Assembly: GCA_031213475.1 (NCBI GenBank)
Contig: JARUPZ010000005.1
Coordinates: 9,797,848 to 9,861,847 of the forward strand
DNA from: Nereocystis luetkeana
Lineage: Eukaryota; Sar; Phaeophyceae; Laminariales; Laminariaceae
Direction of reading: 5' to 3'
DNA length: 64,000 nucleotides
Shown here: positions 11,291 to 21,719 of the stretch, one piece after another
Layout: every line of letters starts with the position of its first letter
Numbering within the stretch: the first letter of the stretch is position 1
Program-made: the position numbers and the translations under genes
The notes under the pieces: model-generated
What the model saw: the letters and a program-made list of their open reading frames with translations, nothing else
Told to the model about the DNA's origin: nothing
Database searches by the model: none

Positions 11291-14200
11291 AGACGTGGTC
11301 CTCGCTCGCTCGCCCGCTCACCTTTAGGTGGTCGAAGGCCAAAGGTGGCAGACCTTCCACTGGGAAGAATTCCGCCTCGGCCGCGTCGTCCCCGGCGCGG
11401 GCGTTGCACGAGGACCTGGAGGGGGCCCACGTCATGAACGCCACCGTCACGGTGTGCCCTCGGGGGTCTCTGCCGCGGTCGCCTGGTCACAGAAGCAGAA
11501 CCAGATAATGCGCCCCCCCCCCCGAGACACGTCGGAAACCCACAGTCCGCCGACGGATGACGGTGCGAGATGGGTGCACAAGTGAACATGGAAGGTCGGA
11601 GGGGGAAGTCGGGGGGCTAGCGATAGGGGGGGGGGGAAGGGGGGGTGTGCTGATGTCATGCATGGTCGTCGTCGTATGACCATAGGCTCTCGCATCACGA
11701 CAAATGTCGAGACGGGGCACGTCGGGTTTTCACCAGACGAGGCAGGCCTTGCTTGTTGGCAGCGGGGGGGGGGGGGGGGGGGGGGGGGATGGTCTGACCT
11801 ACCGTGCCGTACCGCGCCCTATCGTGAGGGAGGGGATGGTTTTCTCGTGTTTCTCCGAGGGCCTGGTATACACCGTATAACGCGCGATGTACCACATACT
11901 CTAAAACGATAGTTTCGAGCCGGGTTTCTCGAAAGCAAGGGGGGGGGGGCACAACACAACCAAAACGATTGACTCTGAAAAGTATATTTCGACGGTGTTT
12001 TTCCATATAGACGCATCGCTCGTCGTTTACATGCTTTCCAAATTGTCGATAAAAACAGCTTCGAAGCTCGTCCGCGGGGGGGGTGTGCTATCCTATCACA
12101 CGGGTGGTACGGTACTATAGTGGGCATCTGTGTGGGTTGTTCGGCCGTCAAGCGTGGGCAAAGACGAGGTTCAAGACCGAGAGGAGGCCTCTTGCAGGGG
12201 CGGGGTGCCCCCCTCAATCGACCGAGTGGTCGTGATTCAAGGGGAGCAGGAGTTGGAGGAGGAGGAGTTAGGGGGGGAGGAGGAGGAGGAGGAGGAGGAG
12301 GAGGAGGAGGAGGAGGAGGAGGAGGAGGAGGAGGAGGAGGACGACGACGAGGAGGAATGGTGGTTTCCTCGTACATAGGAACAAATCCGCCGCACGAGCT
12401 AGCCTGGCACAACAAACATCGAGGGGCGAATTTCTCTCAGCGTCGAGCTCACCGCTATGCGACGGCAGGTAGGCGCTGGGAGCTCTCGCAACATCGGCGA
12501 GGCAACACCAACAGGAAACGTACTAATCGCCCAATATACTATCACTGTTTCCTCTTTTCAGCCTGTATCTGTTGAATCTCGACCACTTTGGTTGGACTCA
12601 AAAGAGTTTACGACCTCGGCTTCGGCACGACACTTTGACGGATGTCATATACTAGTGAAGCGCAAAATGTGCATCTAGGCAAGAGCCACAGTCCGGGGAG
12701 ACTCTCGACGCCACCTACACGCGCTGACGGCTCTCGCAGAACCCTAAGCGAACCACACACTACTGCATATTCCAGATAAAACAACACGGATTCGGGCGAA
12801 TAAAACCAAGCGACACGGAGCCGGCATGAACGTGTTGGGGGGGGGGCGGGGGGGGGGGGGGGGGGGCTGACGGTGACCAAATCCCCGCTTGCAACACGAA
12901 CGCTTTGCCCACGCAACGCCCAGACAGTGCGGCCGGGAGGGAAGGCAAACGAAGGAAGAGGTGAGGCCGTTACAAACCAGCAAAACGGAACGCCTACTCT
13001 CCAAGACCGCCGTCAACCCCAACCCACCATATGCCCCGGTCTGCACCAACGCGCGGCTCGTCACCCCCGTCTCTTCTTCTAGTTCTCTCCTTGCCGCCTC
13101 ATCGAGGCCCTCATCCTCGTCCACGAACCCACCTAAATCGGTGGGGGGAGGAAGGGCGGGGGTACTCATTTGTTGCTTGCCTTAAGTCATTCGACCATTG
13201 ACCACGCATCCCTTTCGAGAAGGAGAGGAGGGGGCGGGGCGGGTGTACTCGAAATTATGGGGGCGAGGGGGGGGGAGGGGGGGGGCGTACTCATTTGTCG
13301 CTTGTCTTGGTCATTTAACCATTGACCACGCATCCCTTTCGAGACGGAGCAGGGGGGGGGGGGGGGGGGGGGGGCTACTCGAGGAGAAGAGAGGACTGTC
13401 GGCATCCGCCTTTCGACATTGGATCGACGACAGGAGCCGCCTACCTGCAGGCAGCTTGTCAGTGGAGAAAGAGGCAGATTCGATTTGAATGACGGGCAGG
13501 GCATTTGGTGTCACATTGATAGTAGTTTTTCGTTCGGGTAGTTGGTACCAATCTGGCGGTCTGCCCTCTGATAGTAAAATGAAACGAAGCTCATGTTTAG
13601 TTCCGACCAGCAGGGTGGTGCAAAACGATTCGAGTACTGGGATCCCTACAGGTAAAAACTCGTGCATGTGTTGGTCTGTCTCGGGCTTCGGGTGGACGTG
13701 TACAGCTGACTTGCAGCTGTCGCTTCCTTCCGCCTTCCTCATGGCTCTCTCTTCCTTCCTCCTTTCGCGGGGAAGGCAAACAAATGTCACTGGCGCACAT
13801 GATAAAAATACTACTGTCTGCTATAAAATTAAGAGTGCACTACTGTGTTGAATGATGAGGCCATGGCTGTCTTGAAGCAGCACCTCCGGTGACGACAAAA
13901 CACAATACGCTGCAACATAAACAACTTGGCACGTTACGTTTTCTGTTTCCGGTTGTGTAAGTTTGTGTTCATAGCTCCGAGAAAATTGTATCAATGATAC
14001 GGCAGACAAATTCGTCAAGAGCAGCGGCAAGCAGCGAGAGAAAAACACCAACAACACCTCGGTATTGAGGCCGGCACGGATCAGGATGGCGTGATACTGG
14101 ACGAGACAAAAAGTCAACTTCGCGTGCGCCCGCTTTCCCGCCCACCCCCTCACCCGGAAGCGCCCATGACCCCTTGCACGGGTCGTTCTTGCGCTTGATG

Positions 14201-14328
14201 AGGAGTATCCACGGCTTGCCCTCGTCCAGCGCATACACGAGGCAATCGACGGTCACGGCCGGACGGGGCCAACGGTAACTATACAGAAGGTCGTCGCCCC
14301 CAGTGGCCGTCGACGTGGATGACGCCAT
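11291..14328 (-). CDS. Nudix hydrolase (three recognised exons)
   Basis: The family hydrolyses nucleoside diphosphates linked to another moiety. This sequence resembles the ADP-ribose pyrophosphatase-like branch (inference). Exons on the minus strand are 14328-14154, 13132-13028 and 11482-11322, joined by GT-AG introns of 1021 and 1545 nt with matching phases. The joined protein carries a complete Nudix box in exon 2: GFVDEDE, seven residues, then RELEEETGV. Before it is KRKNDPCKGSWALPG. After it come DPRGHTVTVAF and AEAEFFPVEGLPPLAFDH, the usual C-terminal signatures. The start ATG at 14328 gives MASSTSTATGG. After the last recognised exon a GTGAGC donor suggests another exon. Without splicing, the frame stops after 12 more codons at 11291-11293. 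Size (~147 residues plus) fits a complete Nudix domain. Confidence 0.88.
11322..11482 (-). CDS. Nudix hydrolase exon 3
   Basis: Begins after a GACCAG acceptor and encodes DRGRDPRGHTVTVAFM through PPLAFDHLK. It ends at a GTGAGC donor in phase 0. A cysteine/arginine-containing segment replaces the usual short loop in the middle. Confidence 0.85.
11645..11762 (-). mobile_element. Poly-C-tailed element, truncated copy
   Basis: About 120 bp of the conserved C-tail-proximal block (GTCGTATGACCATAGGCTCT on plus), preceded by a G run. It lies in Nudix intron 2. Confidence 0.65.
12253..12352. repeat. (GGA)n microsatellite
   Basis: About 30 GGA triplets in the intron of the Nudix gene. Poly-Glu and poly-Pro frames across it are artefacts. 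Confidence 0.9.
13028..13132 (-). CDS. Nudix hydrolase exon 2 (Nudix box)
   Basis: Bounded by a TTTAG acceptor and a GTGGGT donor. It encodes the whole catalytic helix: GGFVDEDEGLDEAARREL, then EEETGV. The metal-binding glutamates are intact. Confidence 0.9.
13187..13380. repeat. Tandem ~120 bp duplication with G runs
   Basis: The segment CATTGACCACGCATCCCTTT occurs near 13195 and again near 13320, each time followed by a G-rich run. It lies in Nudix intron 1. Confidence 0.6.
14154..14328 (-). CDS. Nudix hydrolase exon 1
   Basis: 58 codons plus one base from ATG to ALP. It ends at a GTGAGG donor and carries the VTVDCLVYAL strand and the KRKNDPCKGSW segment. Confidence 0.88.
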
Positions 14329-14335
14329 CGCCAAA

Positions 14336-14800
14336 GTCGTCGCCGGTGTCGTCGTCGTTGTCGAGGTCGCTGCCTGCTTCCTTAGCCTGTTTGTCCCGTG
14401 GGCGGCAGTGGCGGTGGCGGCAGCGGCGATGGCGGAGGTGGAGGCGGGGGGGGGGCGGGCGACGGCAGGGTTTCAGTGAGAGGGTGTATCTTAAAACGTT
14501 ACTGCGGCAGTGGCGGGGGTGGGGGCGGAGGCGAGGGTGCCGACGGGAGCGGAGGCGGGCGGCGGGCTTTCGGTGAGGGATGCGTTTGTTGCCCTACTCG
14601 TAGTCTACAGTAGTACCAGTATATAGCAGCAATGACGAAACGACTTTCTGCCAGTCTCTACATCAGATTGTTCTCTGACGAGTCGTGCTCAAGCTTGGGA
14701 GCCGTGGCTGCTGCTTTAGGTTTGGGCACGGGTGCGGGACTAAGCGTGATCGTCTGTGCCCAATGCGTATACGATACTTACCACACGAAGTGTTTGTGTA
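14336..14800. other. GC-rich upstream region of the Nudix gene
   Basis: G/C-rich triplet-like sequence (GGCGGTGGC repeats at 14400-14580) upstream of the Nudix start. It may hold the promoter, but no element was recognised. Confidence 0.3.
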
Positions 14801-15200
14801 TGTTCGTCCATGATGTGTACGGTGTGTGCGTCCATGATGTATTTGCGTGTCTATGGCGTGAATGTGTGTCCATGATGTGTACGTGTGTCCATGAGTTGTG
14901 TATTTTTTCAGATATGTGCGTGCATCCTTGATTGGTGTGTCCATAAGCCACCATTTGGCGTGTATCCGCAATTTATGCGTGCCCATGATTGTCCCGTGTG
15001 CGTCCATGATTGGCGCGTGTGCGTCTATGATTTGGGGCGTGGGCGTCCATGATTTACGCGTGTGCGTCCATGATTTGTGTGTGTGCCCACTACTTTGTTT
15101 GCGTGTTCGTGGTTTGCGTGTCCATGGTTGTGTGTGTTCATGTGCTGCGTGTGTCGATGAGCTTCTTGCGTGTGGTTTTGTGCTTGTGTACACGTGTTGA
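14800..15200. repeat. GTGTGCGTCCATGATT minisatellite
   Basis: Degenerate tandem copies of a ~14-21 bp unit with core GTGCGTCCATGATT. The apparent reading frames on both strands follow the repeat. Confidence 0.8.
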
Positions 15201-17864
15201 TGGTTTGATGATTGTTGAGAGATTTCGTTTTTTTTTCACGGCCCCCGCCAATCACTGGAGCGCATTCTGCATCTTGCGGGTCAGGCGTATGGTGGCATAT
15301 GGGTAGCTTCTGCAGGCGAGCATGACCCACGCCGTCCGAGGGCTGAATCGTGCGTGGTATGCGCTCGTCAGGGGGAATCCCGGGTGCATACATCTCCGGG
15401 TTTCCTACGTGGATATGGATCATAGCGGGCATGGCTCATACCGCTGCTTGCTGCTGCTGTATGAATATAGCATCAAACACAACGGTCACGTCGTCTCTGC
15501 AACTACAATTGAAAGCCACTTGTACCGTGCTCAAACGAACTAACACATCTCGCAGGGATAGAGGTAGGGCTTAAATAGCCTTGAAAATATTGCAAATCTT
15601 TTAGAGAATCTCGAGATTGGATGGACGGTCTGGCAGCGGATCTTCCAACCTAGATTGCGAATCGAAGATTGGTCAATTCAATCATTCAATCTCAATATTT
15701 TGGATCCCGCCCAAATAACGCCCTACAGTATCATTGGAAACCCTTATAAAACGCATCCCCACGCTCTACACCCCGCACAAACCAGCTGACAAGCACACAC
15801 AGCAATCGGAGGCAAAAACCTAAGCCGCCTTATGTAGAGTATTCGGCCCACGAATAAGCAACAATGCAATAAATAAGACAATAAGGCTCGCTGTTTGGCG
15901 GACGCCAAGAAAATTAGCCTCGGAAATCGTGCGGCAAGTGCTACACGAAGTCCCGGATAGTAGCCTATCCTCAAAACGAGTGCCCAAGCATAGTGTAACG
16001 GAAAGGTTTTAAGGCTTGCCCAGAGTAGGTGTTTCTTTGTGGCGGGCCCCACGCCGGCACGCAGCCATCTACACTCATCGTGGGATGTGATGAGCATTCA
16101 AAGGTTTCTCGAGGCTGCTTCGTGCCCAGTGCCTCGGCACCATCATGTTGTAGATACATACGTGCGGGTCCCTCCTTGCTGTAACGAGCTTGCTTGTCGT
16201 GTTTTATGCGTGGGAAGTGGGAAGCCGGAATATAAAACAAAGCCACTTGGAGCACCAGCCAGGTGGGAACGACAACACATGACCCATACCCCGAGTACAG
16301 TACCAGACACCCACCAAAGAAACAGGGAGGCTGGTCGAGGATGGATTTCTTTTTCGATAACGGGTGCGGTCTACACTGACTTCAGCACGACGACTCCCAA
16401 ATTTCGTTATCTTCCCGTCGATCTCAAGCTGCTTTCTCCTTGCTCGTTTTCTCATTAGGTGCCCCCTGTACTGTAGTCTCCTCATCTTTAAAAAAAAAAA
16501 AAACACGCGAGCTACGAGTATAAAACATCAACTACCGCTTAAATTTTGGCAAGATAATATCTATAGATTGAGGTCGAGACCGAGCTGCCTTTTCGCGAAG
16601 ATTGCCGAAAGCATCAAGATTGCCTTTTGTGGGGCTAACGTTTTTTCAAGAAACGAAACGTCGGCGCAAAGTTTCCGCAGGCAAGCTTCATCACTGGTTT
16701 CTCGCGTACGTACCAAGTGCCTGGTATTCTATAGGTGTCATCTCGGTGATCGCCTAGCTCCAGGCGCTGCAGCGATGCTGGCCTCAGTCTTCGTGGTTCA
16801 TTGAAGCGTGTGATCATACAGCAGGTACAAACGGCCGCAGGCCGAACGCTTTCTTCAACAAGGAACCAAGGGCAACTAAGAAAGCGCCTCGGTCTTTAGT
16901 CGGGTGGACCATTCCGTCGATTCGCTGTGTTCCAGCCGTTAGGGCGTGTCTAAACCCCCCCCCCCCAGAAGGGATTGGAAGGAACCGAATGGAATACTAT
17001 TTGCCGCACGAATTGGTGCTGATTGGTTGGGCGAAACGAACAGATTCAGTGCAGCCCGAGAAAAACAGTAAATATAGGAAGAGGAACAAGTGTTGCACCT
17101 CCTTTTCTTCTTTGAGAGGAGCAAACGGCCCGACCGAACGGGAACAGGTAGCGTATTATTTGGTGTAGATGGACACCACCGGAGAATGATGTGGACACCT
17201 ATTTGCCGTACCATGTGCAAAAGATACCGATCGTACTGATTCGGCTGGAAAGGCCCAGGATTCTGTATGGGCCCGAACACGTTTTTTTACACAGGCACGG
17301 AAAGAATGGCCCTGAGCAACCTCGCTCCGTTCCGCTCGTTCCCATGCTCTTTGGAGGGAGTTGAGACACGCTCTTACTCTTCACACACCAAGACAGATCA
17401 TCGACTTCCAGTCCATGATCTAGATATTCCTGATCTGCACTACCCAGCACACGTCGCCGGGTGCGACCCGCATGATCTGAAAAGGTCGTGGGGGTGTTTC
17501 CCGGGTGGGATCTGTACTGTACAAATCCTACACAGCGCCTCAAAGCGGCATTTCGGGATCTAGAATATCTGCAATAGATAGACAGACCGAGACAAATCGT
17601 GATCTGTCTGGTGTGTGTAACTGTTTCGAGACCCAGGTACAACGGCCGAACCTACAGTACGTCAGGTGCGGTCTTCAAAAAAGTATGTTTCGGGGGGGGG
17701 GGGGGGCATGGTAATCAGCACCCACGAGGGGCCCGAAAAGCTTGTATTCCCGGTATATACCTGGCACCTGGTAGCAGTCGGTCACCCCGGCAGGCTATGT
17801 ACTAATAACTACTGGGAGGAGCCACCGTGGGGAAGGGTCGGATGACGAGGGGGGGAACTATCAG
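15201..17864. other. Unassigned region
   Basis: Several open frames of 100-147 codons exist on both strands, for example 16039-16458 plus and 17199-17642 minus. None has splice context or a recognisable domain, and overlapping frames on opposite strands look equally good. A C run lies at 16957-16966 and a G run near 17693-17706. Confidence 0.35.
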
Positions 17865-17869
17865 GTGGG

Positions 17870-18085
17870 GGAGGGGGCGGGGTGTACCCAATATCATGCA
17901 TGGCCGTAGTCGTATGACCATAGACCCTCGCGTCGGTACAACGTCGGGGCGACGATGCACGTCGAGTTTTCACCGACCAGGCAGACATTGCTTGTTGCAC
18001 CAAGCGCGAAATGCCGTGGGGTGTTCGGCGAGTCGCATGGAGATTGAGCTGCAGCCTGCTAAGAACCGCTTGTGAGGCGGACTTG
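17870..18085 (-). mobile_element. Poly-C-tailed element, ~215 bp copy
   Basis: Conserved block with GGCCGTAGTCGTATGACCAT and TTTTCACCGACCAGGCAG on plus. The G-rich end lies at the low-coordinate side, as in the other minus copies. Confidence 0.75.
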
Positions 18086-18172
18086 TACACCTCGTGCGTA
18101 ACAGGGGGGGGGGGCGCACAGGGGGCGTTTGGATAAGGGAACAGCCTATACAAGACAGGGGTGGAACCGGAA

Positions 18173-18679
18173 CGGCTGTGAGCTGTGATACCCGAGGAAG
18201 AGATGCGATACGGTCATACTCCGCTACAACTCGACGTGTTTCACGCTCTCTTCGTATCATATGGAGACACACTAGAGGGCACTATACGAGCTTTGATCGG
18301 TCTACGAAGGATAGTGAATAACCTTGTATGTGTTAATTGGCGTTTCTCTTGCGGTTTGGCACATCATGCTGTCTCTATGTGTATGCCGACCGCTGATATT
18401 GGTGGCACGTCAAATTCAAACCAGGAATATTCGATCAACACTAAACTTACATTATCAGGCACAACAGCATACTGCTGTAGCTCTCGCTAGAGGCTCGCGG
18501 TGGTGGATATTTGTGACAGTCGTCAACTGCGTGCGTTGGTAGATGGTGGGCGGTACCTGTTCTTGTTGTTATCCTGTCGCCAGAATCTACTGCTGCAAGT
18601 CCGTGGTTGCTAGACAGGACGTCATAACCTACTGCTGCTGTAGGCCGTGGTCACGAGACAGGCCACAATACACCACGGC
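18173..18679. repeat. 507 bp tandem duplication, unit 1
   Basis: Starts GGCTGTGAGCTGTGATACC and is repeated from 18680. Unit 1 has a plain TA at 18327-18328, where unit 2 carries a TACCTGGTA insertion. Confidence 0.85.
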
Positions 18680-19200
18680 TGTGAGCTGTGATACCTGAGG
18701 AAGTTAGACGATACGGCCTTACTCCGCTACACCTTTTGACGTGTTTCGCACTCTCTTCGTACCGTACGGAGAAAAATCAGAATGCGCATTATATGAGCTT
18801 CGATCGGTCTACGAATGAATTGATAATTACCCTGTACCTGGTATGTGTTAATGGTGTCACTCTTGCGGTTTGGCACTTACTGCTGTCTGTGTGTGTATGC
18901 CGGCCGCGGACATTCGTTACGCGTCAAACTTAAAACCCGGGATATATACAGTAGACTCACCTTACCAAGTAAAACAACCCACTGCTGCAGCTCTCGGTAG
19001 AAACTCGCAGGGGTGGATATTTGAAACTGCTGTCGGCAACCGTGTGCGTTGGTGGGTGGTGAGCGGTACCTGTTGTTGTTGTTGTTGTTGTTGCTGTTGT
19101 CATCATATCGCCATAATCTACTGCTGTAGTCCGTGACCACTAGACAGGGCGTCATAATCTACTGCTGCTTGCTGTAGGCCGTGGTCACAAGAAAGGCCCC
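18680..19200. repeat. 507 bp tandem duplication, unit 2
   Basis: Diverged copy of unit 1, from GGCTGTGAGCTGTGATACC to about AGGCCCCAATACACTA. It contains TACCTGGTA at 18835-18843 at the position of a bare TA in unit 1. The end also carries a (TTG)n expansion near 19073-19093. Confidence 0.8.
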
Positions 19201-19844
19201 AATACACTATGGGGTACTCGTACGATTTGGTTTTAGTAACAAGCAGCGGCGGCGGCGGCGGCGGCGACGAAGGTGGGGGCGGCGGGGGCGACAGTGCCTG
19301 GTCTCACGGTGCTTGATCTAACGCCGACGATATCCTCCCAAATCGAGCATCGGTCACGGCCAACTGGTGTTACACGTGTATATATTTACCAAAAAGGTGC
19401 CTGGTGCTGCTGTAGGAGGCCGGATATCAGACGTCGTACAGATCAGATCACCTGTTCAGACCATGCAGACATTTTTCACGGATCTGATCATCTGTACAAG
19501 ATTCGAGATATCACAGCTCATCTTCGTACGAGTACAATGATCTGAAAGACAAGTGCATGTTTCCGTCGTGGTGATCGAGGCTCACAACCTCACGGCGCAG
19601 CAGCAGTAGTGACGAGCTGAGGCAGGAGAGCATGCAATAGCTGGCGCTGAGTACCGGTTCGTCCCAACCCACTAGTCTGCATGGGTATGCGGTAGGTCGG
19701 GCAGGCCATGATTTGCGTGCAGGGATAGCGCCGCTGCTGCACCTGGGTACACAACACGAGCAGACGAGCAGCAGCACCCACGGCAGTGCCTCCCCCCGCA
19801 TTCGCTAACTACGCCTCAGAATGTATCACACCCAGGACAGATCA
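19201..19844. other. No gene recognised
   Basis: Includes a (GGC)n run at 19246-19265 and otherwise unassigned sequence. Opposing open frames at 19511-19801 have no family resemblance. Confidence 0.4.
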
Positions 19845-20250
19845 GCTCACGGTAGCTCAAGCTAGCTTTTTAAGGAGCTATTAATAGCTCACCGGTGAAC
19901 TACGTGAGCTACACATGTTTTCCTGGCTTGAGCTATAGGAGGGTAGCTCGTCTGCATATGTTTTCCAAGCTTGAGCTATACACGATAGCTCATCTGCACA
20001 TATATGTCCTGGAGTGAGCTATATGAGCTACATGAGCTAGCTATTCTGCCCCCGAGATGAGCTATCGGAGCTACATGAGCTACAAATGTTTCCCCCGGCT
20101 TGAGCTATGGGCGGTAGCTCTTTTGCACATGTTTTCGAAACTTGAGCTATAGGCGATAGCTCATCTGCACATGTTTTCAAAGCTTGAGCTATAGGCGGTA
20201 GATCTGCACATACTTTCAGAGCTTGAGCTATAGGGGATATTTGAGCTAGC
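19845..20250. repeat. AGCT-rich satellite, block 1
   Basis: Repeats built on TTGAGCTATAGGCGGTAGCT and ATGAGCTACATGAGCTAGCT, with units of about 40-70 bp. GAGCTA and TAGCTC are mutual inverses, so the block is rich in potential hairpins. Confidence 0.85.
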
Positions 20251-20644
20251 TCATGAGCTGTATACCTGGTAGGTGGCCAATACAGGTACGCAGAAGATAT
20301 CAATACAAACAACCATATATACTTGTACATCCCAGGTACAGCAGTGGTACCAGGTATGTGATACTATATGAGATCGGATCTCCTTTTGTTCCGAACACAC
20401 ATTAGATCGACACTCAACATAATTTGAATTGTCGTCTACAGCAGCTGTCAGCCGTTACCATCCATACCACAAGAGGCACTCGAACAGAACAGAGCACAAC
20501 ACCGACGCACCGCACAGCAACACCCTAGCATGCCCACGACCCGGGGTAGCAGCTCCAGCGGCGCTTCGGCCGTAGACCAGGCTGGCGGCGGGCAGCAACG
20601 GGATCCATCGATGGATGTGGGCCCCACCAGTTACTCACATTTTA
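20251..20644. other. Spacer between satellite blocks
   Basis: Non-repetitive sequence with three TACCAGGTA/TACCTGGTA-type sites near 20264, 20330 and 20347. No exon was recognised. Confidence 0.4.
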
Positions 20645-21010
20645 CCAGGCTGAGCTATAGGAGCTACATGAGCTAGCTCATCTTCCCCCGAGATGAGCTA
20701 TACGAGCTACATGAGCTACACATGTTTCCCTCGGCTTGAGCTATACCAGGTAGGCGGTAGCTCATCCGCACATGTTTTCAAAGCTTGAGCTATACCTGGT
20801 ACACGATAGCTCGTAAGCACATTTATGTCCAGGAGTGAGCTATAGGAGCTACATGAGCTAGCTCATCTGCCCCCGAGATGAGCTATCGGAGCTACATGAA
20901 CTACACGTGTTTCCCCCGGCTTGGGCTATAGGCGGTAGCTCATCCACACATGTTTTCGAAGCTTGAGCTACACACGATAGATGAGCTAGCTCATGAGCTG
21001 TCCGGGGTGT
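20645..21010. repeat. AGCT-rich satellite, block 2
   Basis: Same unit family as 19845-20250. Two units carry 7-bp insertions (TACCAGGTA at 20744-20752, TACCTGGTA at 20793-20801) that sister units lack. Confidence 0.85.
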
Positions 21011-21598
21011 CAATATATATCAGGCATTGCCAAGGTGCCTGTGTGGTCGTACGCTGACAACTCAAAAACACGGGGTCGGCTGCAACACGATAGCGCAGAC
21101 TGCTACGTGGAAGGGGTCTCCCCAGCACACGAGAACGCCCTGTTATCTCATCATACGAGTATCACGAGTACCAGGTACCAGGTATGTGAAGGCATATCAA
21201 TGATAGGCGTGATGCGGAGTAAAGAGGTGTGTCTATTAATAGTGCCTTGTCACCTGGAAGGGAAAGCGTCGCAGAGTCGAGTTCTACTTGTTCCGATGAT
21301 CGGCGTCTCGAATTTCCCACCGCAGAGAGGGACGAACGCAGTCGAGTGATGCACGGAGCGGTGGGCTTGACCGGCGAAAGCGGTGGCCAAGAGATGAAGT
21401 GGGGCTAAAGCGCGCAGCATGGGGATGCCCAACGAACGTTAGACCTACGCAATTGATCGGAGATCGCGGAAGGAATTGTCGAAGACGGAGTTCCAGAAAG
21501 TTCTAGTTGGCTGTACATGGCGGGTGGAAAGCTGGAAATTCGAAACATACAAGCGTAGCAGGCGATCACCGCGATCACCGCAGTACAAGCGCGCTGCG

Positions 21599-21719
21599 AT
21601 GGAGGCCATGGGCGAGCAGCAAGCCCGCCAGAGACTTCTGGAGGGTGGATACTTTGTGGCTCTTGGAGTTCCGCCCGGAGTTGAGTTCGGGATCGACCTC
21701 AAGAGCTACGAGGTGCCTG
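21599..21719 (+). CDS. AAR2: AAR2 exon 1
   Basis: ATG at 21599 gives MEAMGEQQARQRLLEGGYFV. It includes the family motif VPPGVEFGIDLKSYEV and ends G|GTGAAG in phase 1. A second ATG three codons later is an alternative start. Confidence 0.92.

Noticed and set aside
12120..12575. Gly/Glu-rich frames around 12.25 kb
   Set aside because: They arise from the (GGA)n tract in a Nudix intron.
13311..13790. 159-codon minus frame inside Nudix intron 1 (HEFLPVGIPVLESFCTTLLV)
   Set aside because: Exons 1 and 2 of the Nudix gene join perfectly without it, and the opposite strand also has a 120-codon natural-looking frame. It may be a transposon remnant, not supported as a gene.
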